Assembly: GCA_928212115.1 (NCBI GenBank)
Contig: CAKMRJ010004445.1
Coordinates: 781,382-845,381 of the forward strand
DNA from: Lactuca virosa
Lineage: Eukaryota; Streptophyta; Magnoliopsida; Asterales; Asteraceae
DNA length: 64,000 nt
Direction of reading: 5' to 3'
Within the stretch, counting starts at the first letter, position 1, and every line of letters begins with the position of its first letter. Below are positions 47,865-60,102 of the stretch, one piece after another. The notes below the pieces were generated by a model. That model made no database searches. It had not been told where the DNA came from and saw nothing but the letters and a program-made list of their open reading frames with translations. The translations under genes and the position numbers were made by a program.

Positions 47865-50204
47865 TGTGACAACCCGATATTTCGAATCAATATAATGTTC
47901 AAAATTCCCTCTAACGAGGGGATGATGTGACAACCCGGTAAAACACTGTCAAGTGTAAAAAGTGAAATTTCAATAAAATACTTTTGTGCCTTAGGGATCT
48001 AAACCAAAGTCGTAGATTATGTTAAACCGTAAACGTGTATAGAAAGAACGTCCAAATCTGACTTCGTATGAGGAAGTTATGATTTTTCTAAGTTTCAGAT
48101 ATAGTAGTAGACAGCTAAAAACTCGAAATAGAGATCGAGCGACTTTTAGCCGACGCAACCTAAACGAGAATTGAAAATCTCGAGAATGGTAATACAACGG
48201 TAAAAAGACAGAAGAAAACGGGCATCGAATGAAGAAGTTATGAATTTTTAATGGATTTTTCCGGTCCAGACCTACTAAAAATAAATATAATAAACATTAA
48301 ATCACAAATTAGCCGACGAAGTCTAAACGAAAGTTGTAGAGCATAATCTCACCTACGCGTGGATATAAAGAACGTCAAAAACGGAGTTCGTATGAGAAAG
48401 TTATGAATTTCTGAAGTTCGGGGCGTGAACCCCGACACTGTGTCAGAGTTCACGACGTGAATACAGTGATCACGACGTGAACTCAGTATTAATGACTTCT
48501 GAAGCCTGACAGATGCAAGTTGCGATGACGCACCTGATGATTACTGAACTCACGACGTGAATATGTGAAATTCACGACGTAAGTCCCGAAAATTCACCCT
48601 ATAAATAGAAATCGAGGGTTTCGGTTTTACCTGCTCAATTCTCTCCTCTCTCTCACTTCTACTCTGCGTTGAGCACCCCGATACGACCCCGAAGCCCCAG
48701 TAACACCCCTAAAGCACGACACGAGTCCCGACGCCCCGAAGCTCCAGAGAAAAACATTCTTTCCAGTCGAAGTGCTGCCCGCGTGAAGCTCGTTTCTTCA
48801 CCAAAAACCCGCAGTTACGTCAAGAAAGATCATTCCTAGAAACAACATGCTGCCCGATTCACCACTTATCAAGTGAGTTCATACCCCCTACGTTTTTCCG
48901 AGTTTTCATGTTTTCAGGGGGGAATACAAGCAAATGCACAAGTAATCTTGGGCTCAAAATATATTATTTTGTTTAAGTTAATTATATTTTCAATATACTT
49001 TGAACATGGAAAATAGTTTTTACCAAATGGGTTAAGAAATCAACTCGCAGAAACGATTTTCAAAACTAAGACAATGAGCTTATGAATCATGAAGTAAAAG
49101 ATATCATTTTACAAAAGGATTCATGTTAATTACAAAAAGGGTTTTCAGCATTATTACTTGTAAATTTGTTAGTCTAAGGTGGAGACACGTCCTTGGTAAC
49201 ACTCACCACCGAAACAGAGTGTAGGACTAGCACTTATGACTAGAATCTCTTTTAGGGAGAGCGTGACTGTTGTGTATAGATCTATACGGGATTGACTATC
49301 CCGCACCTCGCTGCTAGCTACAGTGGGACCGGCAGGTCTACGGGTGACAAAGTCATAAAGGATACTGGCCCCGATACGTGCCATATCAAGTTAATGTATG
49401 GTTATAAAACTCACAATGTAGATAACAACGATTTACTTACGTAATAATGGATTGAGTGAAATAACCTCAGAGTAATAATCAATTGATTACTAGAGAGTAT
49501 TAATAATACCTTCAGGATTTAGTTCACCACGTTTTTATTTGTTTTATTTATGTAATAAGGCTAATATACCTCACTGGGAGTAACCAGGGTTTTTCAAAGA
49601 AAACTACGTTTATCGATATACGTATGGTAGATACTTGTATACTTCAGTTTAGAACGGATAACCAACAACCCACATTTAGGGAAAATATAGGATTTTCCCA
49701 GGATAACACGGTATTTTCATAAATGGATGGTTTAACATTGAACTAATGGATATTCATATTCATTCCATGACTCCTTGGATTGTACGTTTCTGTATGAATC
49801 TGGAAGTCATGGAAGGAATGGGTTTCAAACATGCTTTTATTAAGAAAATATGGGATTTTCTGGAGGAACACTTTTCCAAAGGATCAAAGAACATTTTCCA
49901 CCAAAACTAAATGCTTATGAACTCACCAGCTTTATGCTGATAGTCTTTCAAAACTGCTTGTATTCTCAGGGATTCAGTAAATCTTCAGCTTTTGGAAAAG
50001 GGACACTAAGACGTTAGTCTTAAAACTTATTAAATCATCATATTGTAATTTATTTTGAGACATGTATTGTATTCAACAATGTAACTTTTAAATTATATTT
50101 AAGATGGTTGTGTTTACTTTCTTAACAAATATTCAACTGTTATGATACTACATGAAGTCATCCGCCCCCGAATGTTTTCGCCATTCTGGTTTGGGGGTGT
50201 GACA
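47865..50204 (+). repeat. 3' LTR of element F, with internal rearrangement
   Basis: Matches 36709-39207 except near its start. After about 40 bases it jumps into a second copy of the purine-tract/LTR junction (AAATTCCCTCTAACGAGGGG, then ATGATGTGACAACCCG at 47901-47936) and resumes at CGGTAAAACACTG, losing about 170 bases present in the other LTR (36744-36920). It also lacks a few bases near 49980. It ends GGGGGTGTGACA at 50204. Confidence 0.85.
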
Positions 50205-50212
50205 TAAGAGAA

Positions 50213-50720
50213 ACAGTTACCTAGAGTAAGGAAGAATAATTACGTACCAACCACTACATCTGGCGCTGCGCGTGCCTCTTCGGTAGTCAGCTGGAATGCA
50301 CGGCTCTTCACTGTTGGAGCTTCCGCCTTAGCAGGGCGACCATCGGTAATCATCATTGTGGCGGGCGCAGGTGCCGCCACTGCTCCTCCTCCCCTTACAA
50401 CTTCGGACAGTTGACCCGTTTGTGGCCAGTCTGGTTGCAGTGAAAATAGATTAAGCCCTTCACGGGACAGTTACCTAGAGTAGGGAAGAATAATTACGTA
50501 CCAGCCACTACATCTGGCGCTGCGCGTGCCTCTTCGGTAGTCAGCTGGAATGCACGACTCTTCACTGTTGGAGCTTCCGCCTTAGCAGGGCGACCATCGG
50601 TAATCATCATTGTGGCGGGCGCAGGCGCCGCCATTGCTCCTCCTCCCCCTACAACTTCAGACAGTTGACCCGTTTGTGGCCAGTCTGGTTGCAGTAAAAA
50701 TAGATTAAGCCCTTCATGGG
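50213..50720 (-). repeat. 254-base tandem duplication in element E gag
   Basis: 50213-50466 and 50467-50720 are adjacent near-identical copies, both starting ACAGTTACCTAGAGTA and covering the nucleocapsid end (AFQLTTEEARAAPDVV). Few substitutions separate them, so it is recent. Confidence 0.85.
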
Positions 50721-51268
50721 GCAGTCCCTGCTCATATGGCCCTGTTGGCCACATGCATAACATCCTGATCCTGCAATACGACAAGCTCCATTATGTAGCC
50801 GGCTACACTTGGCACATCGGCCCCGACCATGCTGACCCTTACTGGAAGTGTCTGTTGTCTTAGGCTTCTTAGCCTGTCCTACTACTGTCTGAGCCTGCTT
50901 AGGCTTCCGCTTCGTGTAGGACTCCAGCTCTATTTCCCGTTCCCGGGCCTTCTGCACCATTTCATTCAGGGTCTTACACCCCACACAGCTCACAAACTCC
51001 CGAATATTGTCCCTCAACATGGAATGATATTGGGTCCGCCTCATTTCCTCATCAGTAGCATATTGTGGAATCAACAAAGCTCGTTCCCGAAACTTGGCGG
51101 TGATTTCCGCCATAGTCTCGGTGGTCTACTTCAAATCATGAAACTCTCGTACTAAGTGTTGCACCTCAATGGGTGGTGCAAACTCCAGATCAAATCGCCG
51201 AACAAACTCGGCCCACGTCATCTCAGCCACTCCGGCTGGTCCCACCTGTCTAGTAACTTCGCCCCACC
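50721..51268 (-). pseudogene. Element E gag (partial)
   Basis: Minus-strand frame: VGPAGVAEMTWAEFVRRFDL, IEVQHLVREFHDLK, a stop, TTETMAEITAKFRERALLIP, QYHSMLRDNIREFVSC, KCSRLHNGACRIAGSGCYAC, GQQGHMSRDCP and CNQTGHKRVNC. This is the retrotransposon gag core followed by a complete CCHC knuckle (CYACGQQGHMSRDC) and a second, partial one. H1 cuts the N-terminal part at 51268. The C-terminal end runs into the tandem duplication. Confidence 0.85.
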
Positions 51269-54082
51269 TGTGACAACCGTCAAAAATTGAGTCAAGTCAA
51301 AGTCAAACAAAGTCAACAAGTCAAAACCAATCAATTCAATTAACCCTTGTATATTACGGTTTACACTATGTAATTACTGTACAATGCAATATTTTAATGA
51401 GACAAACATCATTTGGAAAGTTCGTGTGTTGAATTTCCTAAGTCTCAAATGCAGTAAACACTGAACCAAAACGATAAAACATTATTGCACACTCATCGGG
51501 AGTGTGTACGACACTAAAACACGGTTTAACGGGGTTTACGAACCTTGCGTTGTGAAACCGGGCACTCAAATTAATCACAAACAAAACCTCTCTAAATCAT
51601 TTTCACTCTATCTCTTTCAATTTGAAATCTCTCCCAAATCTCTCTCAAAAGTTCTCATAACTTTTTGGAATCATTCGGACCATCCCGACCCTTAACCGGG
51701 TCAAAAACCACTTGAAACGGGGTAAAAACGGGTGAAATAACCTTAAGGAACCAAAACCCTCCTATTAGAAGCGAAGCCTCTTAGAAGCCTCTCAGGACCG
51801 AAGCCTATCATGAGAAGCCTTTCAGGACCGAAGCCTCGCATGCGAAGCCTCTCAGGTTCGGCTCCATGCGAGAGGTCTCGCAGACAGCCCCATTTCACCC
51901 GGTTTTCGACTACGACTTCGTTTTAACTCTGTTTTTCATTTTTAACGTGGGATTTTCACCCAAAACTTTATTTTATAAACTAAGGCCCCAAATATATAAA
52001 TCCCCAGGGCTTTTATAAAAATATATTAAAGAATTAGTGGTTTGAACTAATTATTGAGGGAATATTTGCTTTTCCTTAATTTATGGCAAAAGCAAACCAC
52101 CACCACCTCACTCTATGATCAGCCACTCTTTCCCACTACTCCTTGTCACCTTAGTGGACCTTTACACCCAATCTCCAGCTCTTCCCACGTTCTAAGAGCT
52201 GGGGATTGATCCTCTCCTCATTCTCCATAAAGTCCTTTCATTCTACACTTAACAACCAAAGAACACTCTCCAAATTCTCTCCTCTTTTCTCTTAACTTCA
52301 AGGCTTTCTCCAGGGATTTCTTTCTTCAATTAGTAAGTATCTTCATCATTCATATAATTATTACACTCCATTATACTCAAATCAATGATATCTTACACAA
52401 ATTCCATCTTATTCGGTGTTAGATTCTCGAATCATCAAGACATCTTCTTAGTGTTCTTGGGTTGAATACTTCCTCTCTCTCACTTTCATCTACTGAAACC
52501 ACATAAGGTGAGTTCATACCCCTACATTTACATGTTTTCTTAAGTTTTAAGGGGGGGATACAAGTAAAATCATCCAGAACATAATTAAACTTTTTCTAAC
52601 AGATTACATCAGAAAAGATGGACTTTAATCACAGACTATTTTGGTCAACTTAAATATTTTAGTTTTCAAAACTGTTCCAGGTGAAAGTAGTTCAAACTCT
52701 TAGCTTTAAAATGGCTACTTTCACATCTCCATATGATGTTTACAATTTATGGTGATTTTTACAAAACTGCCTATCATTTTAGAGGCAAACCCGGACCAGT
52801 CTGTGATTATGGACATTTTGACCTCTGTTAGAGATCACTAAAAATCATGATAAAATTTATGAACAAACTAGACTCATATTCCAAACTCTCAAAATTTGTG
52901 GATTTGGATTTGGAGCTTTGATGATGTTTCTATAAATTTTCTATTAATAGTAACAGAAACTATATACAACAAAAAGTTGCTGTCAATTTCATTTCACCTT
53001 GTAACATGTGAGCAAGGTGTATATCTTTATGTGATTATATGTTATTGCAATATATGACATTTTTTTTAATATTTAGACACACATCAGTTTACAAGTGGAT
53101 TTGGACATATAAAATATAAAGAATAACAAGTGATTATAATCAAAGTACAACCGATACATTCAAACATTTAATAAACTATTTTGAATATAGTTTGCATACA
53201 TTACTACGTACTACCCTTGGTTGATAAACTATAATAGGTATAGTTTATGAAACATTACATAACACATACATTTAAAAAGGGTACATTTATACAAAGGATA
53301 TTTTCATTAAGCAAGGTACGGCCATACAGTACCAAGTTTTCATAACACGTAATTCCGTTAATGACTTTGTGAGACATTTACTTCAAATTACCATTAAGTC
53401 CTGTATTGTAACCGGAGTCTCCTTGAGGGAGAGCATGATAGTTGTGTATAGATCTATATTGGGTTTGACAAACCCACACCTAAACTGCATGCAACAGTTA
53501 GACCGATAGGTCTGGGGTGACAAATGTCATAACATTTCCGACGCCTGAAGAACGTCGTTTTAGGCAACCTTGGTCATAGCATGGTTATAATAAACTCACA
53601 TAAAGTATTAATAAACATTGGAATTTACGGGAACTTCATTAAAATTTAACGAATCTATGTCGATTTAAACTTACATTATTTATTATAACTAAGAAAAGTT
53701 ACTTATACATTTCCGTCTTTGAATTTAAGACTACATATACATTTTAAGGAAAATATTGGATTTGCTAACACAAATACTACTTTTACAAACGAAAGGCTTT
53801 TAATAATACCAAACAAAAGCTTATGAACTCACCAACCTTTGTGTTGACACTCTTTCAAAACAACTTGTATTCTCAGGAAATCATTAAACAGGCAACCAAG
53901 TGCTTTTGAGGATGGGGCGCTAAGGCGTCTACTATTTCATATTTTGTCAACATATTGTAATTGATTCGTAAACATGTAATTCATACAATGATGTAACTTT
54001 TTCAAATTATATATATGTTGGTTGTGTTTGCTTCAATTACTATTACAATTGTTGTTATGATACTATACAAGAAGTCCTCCAC
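51269..54082 (+). mobile_element. Ty3/gypsy-type LTR H1, split by H2
   Basis: Starts TGTGACAACCGTCAAAAATT at 51269 inside E gag. It runs through repeated GAAGCCT words (51770-51900), a TATA-like stretch near 51990 and a U5-like part related to LTR D ('TGTTGACACTCTTTCAAA', 'GAAGTCCTCCAC'). It stops at CTCCAC, where LTR D continues with CCCGGACGTTTCC, so it is interrupted about 55 bases short of its end. ORF 51504-51695 recurs in H2 and looks incidental. Confidence 0.75.
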
Positions 54083-56877
54083 TGTGACAACCGTCAAATT
54101 TTGGTCAATTCAAAGTCAACAAGTCAAACCGGTCAACTCCAATAACCCTTGTATGCTAGGGTTTACGTTATGTAATCACTATACAATTCGCTATTTTAAT
54201 GAGAATTCATCATTTGAAAAGTTCATGTGTTTGACTTTCCTTAGCCTTAACAGTGCTAAACAACGAACCAAAGCGATAAAACACTATTGCACAATCATCG
54301 GGATTGTGTACGACACTAAAACACGGTTTAACGGGGTTTACGAACCTTGCGTTGTGAAGCCGGACACTCAAATTAATCACAAACGAAACCTCTCTAAATC
54401 GTTTTCACTCTATCTCTTTCTATTTGAAATCACTCCCAAATCTCTCTCAAAAGTTACTTTAACTTTTTGTAATCATTTGGGTCATCTCGACCCTTAACCG
54501 AGTCAAAAATCGCTTGAAACGGGGTAAAAACGAGTAAATAGCTTTAAGGATCCGAAACCGAAGCTTCAGGACCGAAGCCCTCGCATCCGAGCCTCTGATC
54601 GAAACCAAAGCCTCGCGGGGTCCGAAGCCTCACAGGGTCCGAAGCCTCGCGGGTCGAGGTTCTCGCAGACAGCCCCTTTTTACCGGTTTTTCGACTACGA
54701 CTTCGTTTTAACTCCGTTTTTCATTATTTTAACGTGGGATTTTCACCCAAAACTTTATTTTATAAACTAAGGCCCCAAAATATATAAATCTCCAGGGTTT
54801 TTATAAAATATATTAAAAGATTGGTGATTGAACTTAATTATGAGGGAATATTTGCTTTCCTCATTTATGGCAAAAGCAACCCTACTACCTACTCTATGAT
54901 CCAGCACTTTCCCACTCTACCCTAACTTTCTACCTAACACTCTCACCTCTACTCCAGATCCATCCCTCTCTTCCCACTCTCTTTGTCTCCTTAGTGGACT
55001 TACAGCCAATCTCAGCTCTTCCCACGTTCAGAGCTGGGGATTGATCCTCTCTCCTCATTCTCCATAAACTCTTTCATTCTAACACTTAGCAACCAAGAAC
55101 ACTCTCCAAAATTCTCTCATCTTTCTCTCAACTTCAAGAACCAAGGCCCTATCCAGGGATTTCTTTCTTCAAATTAAGTATACTTCATCATTCACATAAT
55201 TACTAAACTCTATTCTACTCAAATCATTGATATCTTACACAAGTTCCATCTTATTCGGTGTTAGATTCTCGAATCATCAAGACATCTTCTTAGTGTTCTT
55301 GAGTTGAACACTTCCTCTCTCTCACTTTCATCATACTGAAACCACATAAGGTGAGTTCATACCCATACATTTACATGTTTTTCTTAATTTTAAGGGGAAA
55401 TACAAGTAAAATCATCAAAGAACACAAAATTAAACGTTTTCTAACAGATTGCATCAGAAAAGATGGACGTTAATCACGGACTGTTTTGGTCAACTTAAAA
55501 ATTTTAGTTTTCCCAAAACTGCATTCAGAACTCGCTATGGGCACTACGAGTTTGTGGTGATGTCCTTCGGTTTAACAAATGCACCTGCGGTATTCATGGA
55601 CCTAATGAATAGAGTGTGTCGACCCTACCTAGACAAGTTTGTAATCGTATTCATCGACGATATCTTGATCTACTCGTGAAGCGAAGAAGAGCATCGCCTC
55701 ATCTACGCCAAGTGCTAGAGACGCTAAGAGCGGAGAAGCTTTATGCTAAGTTCTCTAAGTGTGAATTCTGGATTAGAGAAGTGGATTTCCTTGGACATGT
55801 GGTAAGTGAGAAAGGCATACATGTGGACCCCTCCAAGATCAAGGCAATCGAGAATTGGTCAGCACCCAAGACGCCAACCGAAATTCAACAATTCCTTGGG
55901 CTTGCTGGCTACTACCGAAGATTTATACAAAACTTCTCCAAGATTGCGAAACCACTCACCACCTTGACGCAGAAAGGTGTGATAGTCAAGTGGGAAAATA
56001 AACAAGAAACTTCTTTCCAAACATTAAAACAAAGCCCTATGCAGCGCACCGATCTTGTCTCTCCCCAGAGGGAACCGAGGGACTTCGTAGTGTACTGTGA
56101 TGCTTCGAATCAAGGCCTCGGATGTGTGCTCAGGGCAGAAGGGAAGGTTATCGCGTATGCATCAAGACAGCTTAAGACGCACGATGTAATTATACTACGC
56201 ACGACCTGGAATTAGGAGTAGTGGTATTCGCTTTGAGATCTGGAACAGTACCTCTACGACACGAAATGCACTATCTTCACTGATCACAAAGTCTCAGCAT
56301 ATCCTCAATCAGAAAGAGCTCAACATGCGACAGAGGAGATGGGTGGAGTTGCTGAATGACTACGAGTGCGAAATTCGTTATCATCTGGGCAAGGCCAATG
56401 TAGTGGCCGATGCTCTAAGCAGGAAGGAGTACTCGGGCCGCCGAGTAAAATCCTTAACAATGACAATCCATTCCCACGTGACCATACAAATCAAGGAAGC
56501 TCAACTGGAAGCTTTGAAACCAGAAAAGGTGGCAGGAGAGACATTAAGAGTAATGGATAAAAACTTAGAAGTCAAGGATGATGGAGCACGTTATATCATG
56601 ACCGGATTGGACACCGAAGTTCGGTGGACTCCGAGATGTCGTCATGAATGAAGCACACAAGACTCGATACTCCATCCATCCCGGTCGGATAAGATGTATC
56701 TGGACCTCAAGAAATTATACTGGGTGAGCCGAACATGAAAGCTGAGATGGCTACCTATGTGAGCAAGTGCCTGACTTGCGCTAAGGTCAAACCGAATACC
56801 AGAACCATCCGGGCTATTACAACAGCCGGATATACCTGAGTGGAAGTGGGAACGAATAACAATGGACTTCATAACTG
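54083..56877 (+). mobile_element. Ty3/gypsy element H2: truncated LTR fused to pol
   Basis: A second LTR of the H1 family starts at 54083 (TGTGACAACCGTCAAATTTT) and follows H1 block by block to about 55513. There it changes directly into reverse transcriptase sequence. The junction carries AAAACTG in both parents (LTR: TTTTCAAAACTGTTCC; pol: CCCAAAACTGCATTC), so a deletion at short homology is likely. Element I cuts pol at 56878. Confidence 0.75.
55509..56877 (+). pseudogene. Element H2 pol: reverse transcriptase to integrase start
   Basis: Frame pieces: FPKTAFRTRYGHYEFVVMSF, FVIVFIDDILIYS then a stop, LETLRAEKLYAKFSKCEFWI, FLGHVVSEKGIHVDPSKIKA, FLGLAGYYRRFIQNFSKIAK, DFVVYCDASNQGLGCVLRAE and KVIAYASRQLKTHD (RNase H), a frameshift, then WVELLNDYECEIRYHLGKAN and VVADALSRKEYSG. 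Next come HKTRYSIHPG and MDFIT (start of integrase), where I is inserted. FIDD is intact. No start, and several stops and frameshifts. Confidence 0.85.
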
Positions 56878-59280
56878 TGACATCCGCCTAAAATGGATTC
56901 GGGTCAACCCAACCCAATTGGAAATTTAATAAACCCTACTCAAGATTACTTGACGCTAATAGGATCAAAACCCATGCAATACGATATAACTTGACGTTAA
57001 TAGCAACATAGTATTGTACAACGTTATAACTATAATCAAAGTAAATTATGATACCATATTAAAATAAAATCAAGTATAAATGCTCTAATTAAATTAAAAG
57101 AATCAAACTTGAATTCTCTAATTAAATTCAAATCAAAGTAGATTGTTATAATCAAATAATAACCTATCTTTTATAAAACTCTTCATTTTTATAAACTTTA
57201 CATTAAATTTTATAAAACTCTATTTTTATAACTTTTACTTAAATTTTATAAAACTCATATATTAATTATGTAAAAGATGCTTGTGTTAGTGGGAATTTAT
57301 GAAGACCACCAAAAGCAAAAAGATTATTCCCATGGTCTCCCACTCACACCTGCCATCCACTTTCCTTTCCTTTTTCTCCCAACACATTATTCTCTTCACC
57401 ACTTAAATCTTCTCTATTGTTTCTCTCACTCTCAATCTCGAAATTTCCTCCAAGAATACTCATATTCCATCCAAGAACAATCTATTATACTCAAATCTTC
57501 ATCCTCTTGAAGCATTCATCAAGGTATGTTGTTAAAAGTTTCAAATTCATACAAGAAACAAATTAAATCCACCAAAATATCTAAAACTCATTTTTTTCAT
57601 AAACCTGATTTTTCTCAGAATACCATCAATAAAATAAGAAGTTCTGGAAATTTTCAGAAAATAACTTATTTTTATTGATTGATTATCATAATTATTTCAA
57701 TAAAGTAGGGCAATAATTCACATAAAATACTTGTTGCATTCAAAATTTCTGAGAAAATTCTGGGACGACTTGTATACTGATTAAACATGATATATGAAGT
57801 TTCATGCATTTATATTATGTTTACTATTATTTATGATTTTATTGATTAATTAATAATGAAATATATAAAAAATACTTCCCATAGTACAAATACTGAAACT
57901 TATACACTGGGCTCTACATCATGTTATAAAACTATGGTTAATTTTACAGATTTTTTGAGAATCATTTACTATTTTTCCCGATTTTGTGTTGTTTAATCAG
58001 TAAATTAAATTACTACTACTAAAAACACAGTTCAGAAAAAATATCAAATTTTCAAGTATTCATATTGTATGAAATATGATTATTTCATATAAATAATTGT
58101 TAAATCTATAAATAATTATATAATTGAGCAAGTTATTATTTTAATAAGAAATTATTAAAATCTAGCCTAAATTGAAAATATAAATTAATTATGCAAGTGT
58201 AATTCAATTTAAAATTCATTTAAACATAAATACCTTAATATTAGAATCAAAATGAATTATTGTTAATTCACTAATATAAGAATATGTCTAATTATTTGTA
58301 TAATATTTCATTCTTGTTTAGCAGTTCCTAAACCAAAACTATTAATTATATTTGGTTCTACGCCCATTTTGACCCGAATCGTCTATCGTACGACACACGC
58401 ATTTCGTTTTTGGACTAAAGTGAGTAATCTACCCCATACTTTTATAATTTTCAATACTTTTGGGGTGTATCATGTGGTTCTAATATATTTCAACTTCATT
58501 TTATTGTTTTTCACAATTGAGACATTGTTGGGACATTTATACGTGAATCATTATTGTATAACTATTGTTTGTTTACGCTACATGTACTTGTAGTGCATTA
58601 TCAGTTTTAGTCTAATCTCCACACTATGCCCGTATTCTTGAGGTACGTTATGGACATAATAGCGCTATTGGGTTGACCCCCCGCCTTGGGACGCTAAGGT
58701 GATTGATCACACGTGGTTGAGTGTGTATGATGATTAGACGCTCCATCCTATATATATTTTATATATAATAATATATATATAGATATAGATATATAATATA
58801 TATATATATATATATTATATATATAATATATATATATAGATATATATATATAGGGTGAGGACTTATTGTTGTTGTTATCAATTGTTAATCATTTTTTGAT
58901 TTATAAACATTTATCTCAAATACCATTGTTTGGCGACTTCAAAAGAAAACAAAATTCAAATTATAAATGTTTCAACTTTCACAATTTCTCTACTAAAATT
59001 TGATTACTCACCAACTCTCGTAGTTGACCTGTTTTTACCCATGATGCAGATTTGAAGAATGAAGAATGATGAAAAAATAGGTTGCGCCTTAGAAATCCAC
59101 AAGACAATTAAATTTGATGTAATAAATGTTGTTCGTATTTGGATATGTATTTGTATGTTGTGATTCTTGTTTGCATACTTATTACTTAATTGAATCTAAT
59201 CATATTATAACATAGTTGTCATGAGACTTTGAACAATATATCACGCCTTGATCGATTCCGACAAGGATCGGGGTGTGACA
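56878..59280 (+). repeat. 5' LTR of element I
   Basis: Starts TGTGACATCCGCCTAAAATG and ends GATCGGGGTGTGACA. Very AT-rich (57000-58340). At 58565-58745 it carries a block shared with LTR D (20915-21105: ACGCTACATGTA, 'CTAATCTCCA', 'CGTATTCTTGAGGTACGTTA', 'GGGACGCTAAGGTGATTGAT'). A TA/GATA microsatellite lies at 58746-58852. ORF 57277-57510 resembles nothing I know. Confidence 0.88.
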
Positions 59281-60102
59281 GATTGGTATCAGAGCCCTTG
59301 ACTATAGGGAATTAGGTTAATTGCCTTGACCTAGTCTATAGCCTCTAGGGTCCTCTCGTATGCTAGTTTATAAAATGCACACACAACTGTATGCAATTCG
59401 CACTTAGAAAATCCTAGGAATCCTTTTGTGTTTAATTGCTCCTTATGTGCATACGTATTACTCCTGACACTTATATGTGTGATACACTTGTGAATATTCT
59501 CCACTTTCTTTGAAATCACACACATACTCAAGTTGTTTAACAAAATGTATATACTTATATGTATTCCTAGAGCTCATAGGAAATTCAAAGTCATCCACTC
59601 TAGTTGGGTAGGATCATAGTAATGACGCGTAGTAACTGGAAGGGGGAGGTGCCGGTAGCCCGAAAGTCCTGACTAGGTAAGCATTCGTATACATCCCAAT
59701 CAACCGAGGGACCAGTTTGCTTATCTGGGGACCAAAGGCGAGAGTTCCCAAACCTATAGGCCAAAGCGCGTCATTCACATTACTTTTGAGCCATCAAAAT
59801 ACCCGACCTTATCAAACGTATCCGAAAGGATACACTCAAAAATGGCTAACTCATTGGACTATTAAGTTCCCTAATGGGCCTAGAAGTGGGAAAGAAATGT
59901 GAAAACTTAGTTTTGTGGGGGCCCACGCAAGTGCTACATGTTTCACATTTAGTAACCATGGAAAGCCCAAAAGGTGCCCAACACTCCTAACCATGGCCCA
60001 ACAAGTGTTTTACAATTATTTTACCCAACAATGTCTAAAAAAACTTTATTTCCATAATCAATTTACAAATAACTCACAAGTCCTATGCGTGTTTTCTCGT
60101 AG
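59281..60102 (+). other. Element I leader
   Basis: GATTGGTATCAGAGCCC contains the primer binding site (59284-59297). The leader has no recognised gene. Near 60030-60095 it shares 'AACTTTATTTCCATAATCAA', 'TTTACAAATAACTCACAAGTCC' with element D at 21930-21975. Confidence 0.7.

Larger units (their letters stand above)
36709..50204 (+). mobile_element. Ty3/gypsy (Tekay-type) element F, non-autonomous
   Basis: Two related LTRs (36709-39207 and 47865-50204) and TAAGA target duplications (36704-36708 and 50205-50209) bound this plus-strand element, inserted in E between gag and protease. The primer binding site is at 39210-39223 and the purine tract at 47854-47864. The interior has an extra 5' ORF, a gag scrap with zinc knuckles, and a broken integrase with a chromodomain remnant. 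Protease, reverse transcriptase and RNase H are missing. Element G is nested in its leader. LTR copies differ by roughly 1-2 percent by eye, plus a rearrangement. Confidence 0.9.
31787..51268 (-). mobile_element. Ty3/gypsy element E, interrupted by F, truncated on the right
   Basis: Minus-strand element inserted in LTR A. From its 3' end: 3' LTR (31787-33493), polypurine tract (reverse AGTCTCCCCCACTTG, 33494-33508), then integrase, RNase H, reverse transcriptase and protease up to 36708. Element F intervenes (36709-50204), and gag follows (50205-51268). H1 then breaks gag. The 5' LTR and primer binding site are not in the window. Many in-frame stops; a dead copy. Confidence 0.85.

Noticed and set aside
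51269..55521. H1 and H2 as the two LTRs of one element
   Set aside because: There is no interior, primer site or purine tract between them, and H1 stops about 55 bases before its expected end.
58742..58860. TA-rich stretch as an origin or centromere repeat
   Set aside because: It is a microsatellite inside an LTR; similar ones at 4690, 6810, 21464 and 31309 have no larger unit.
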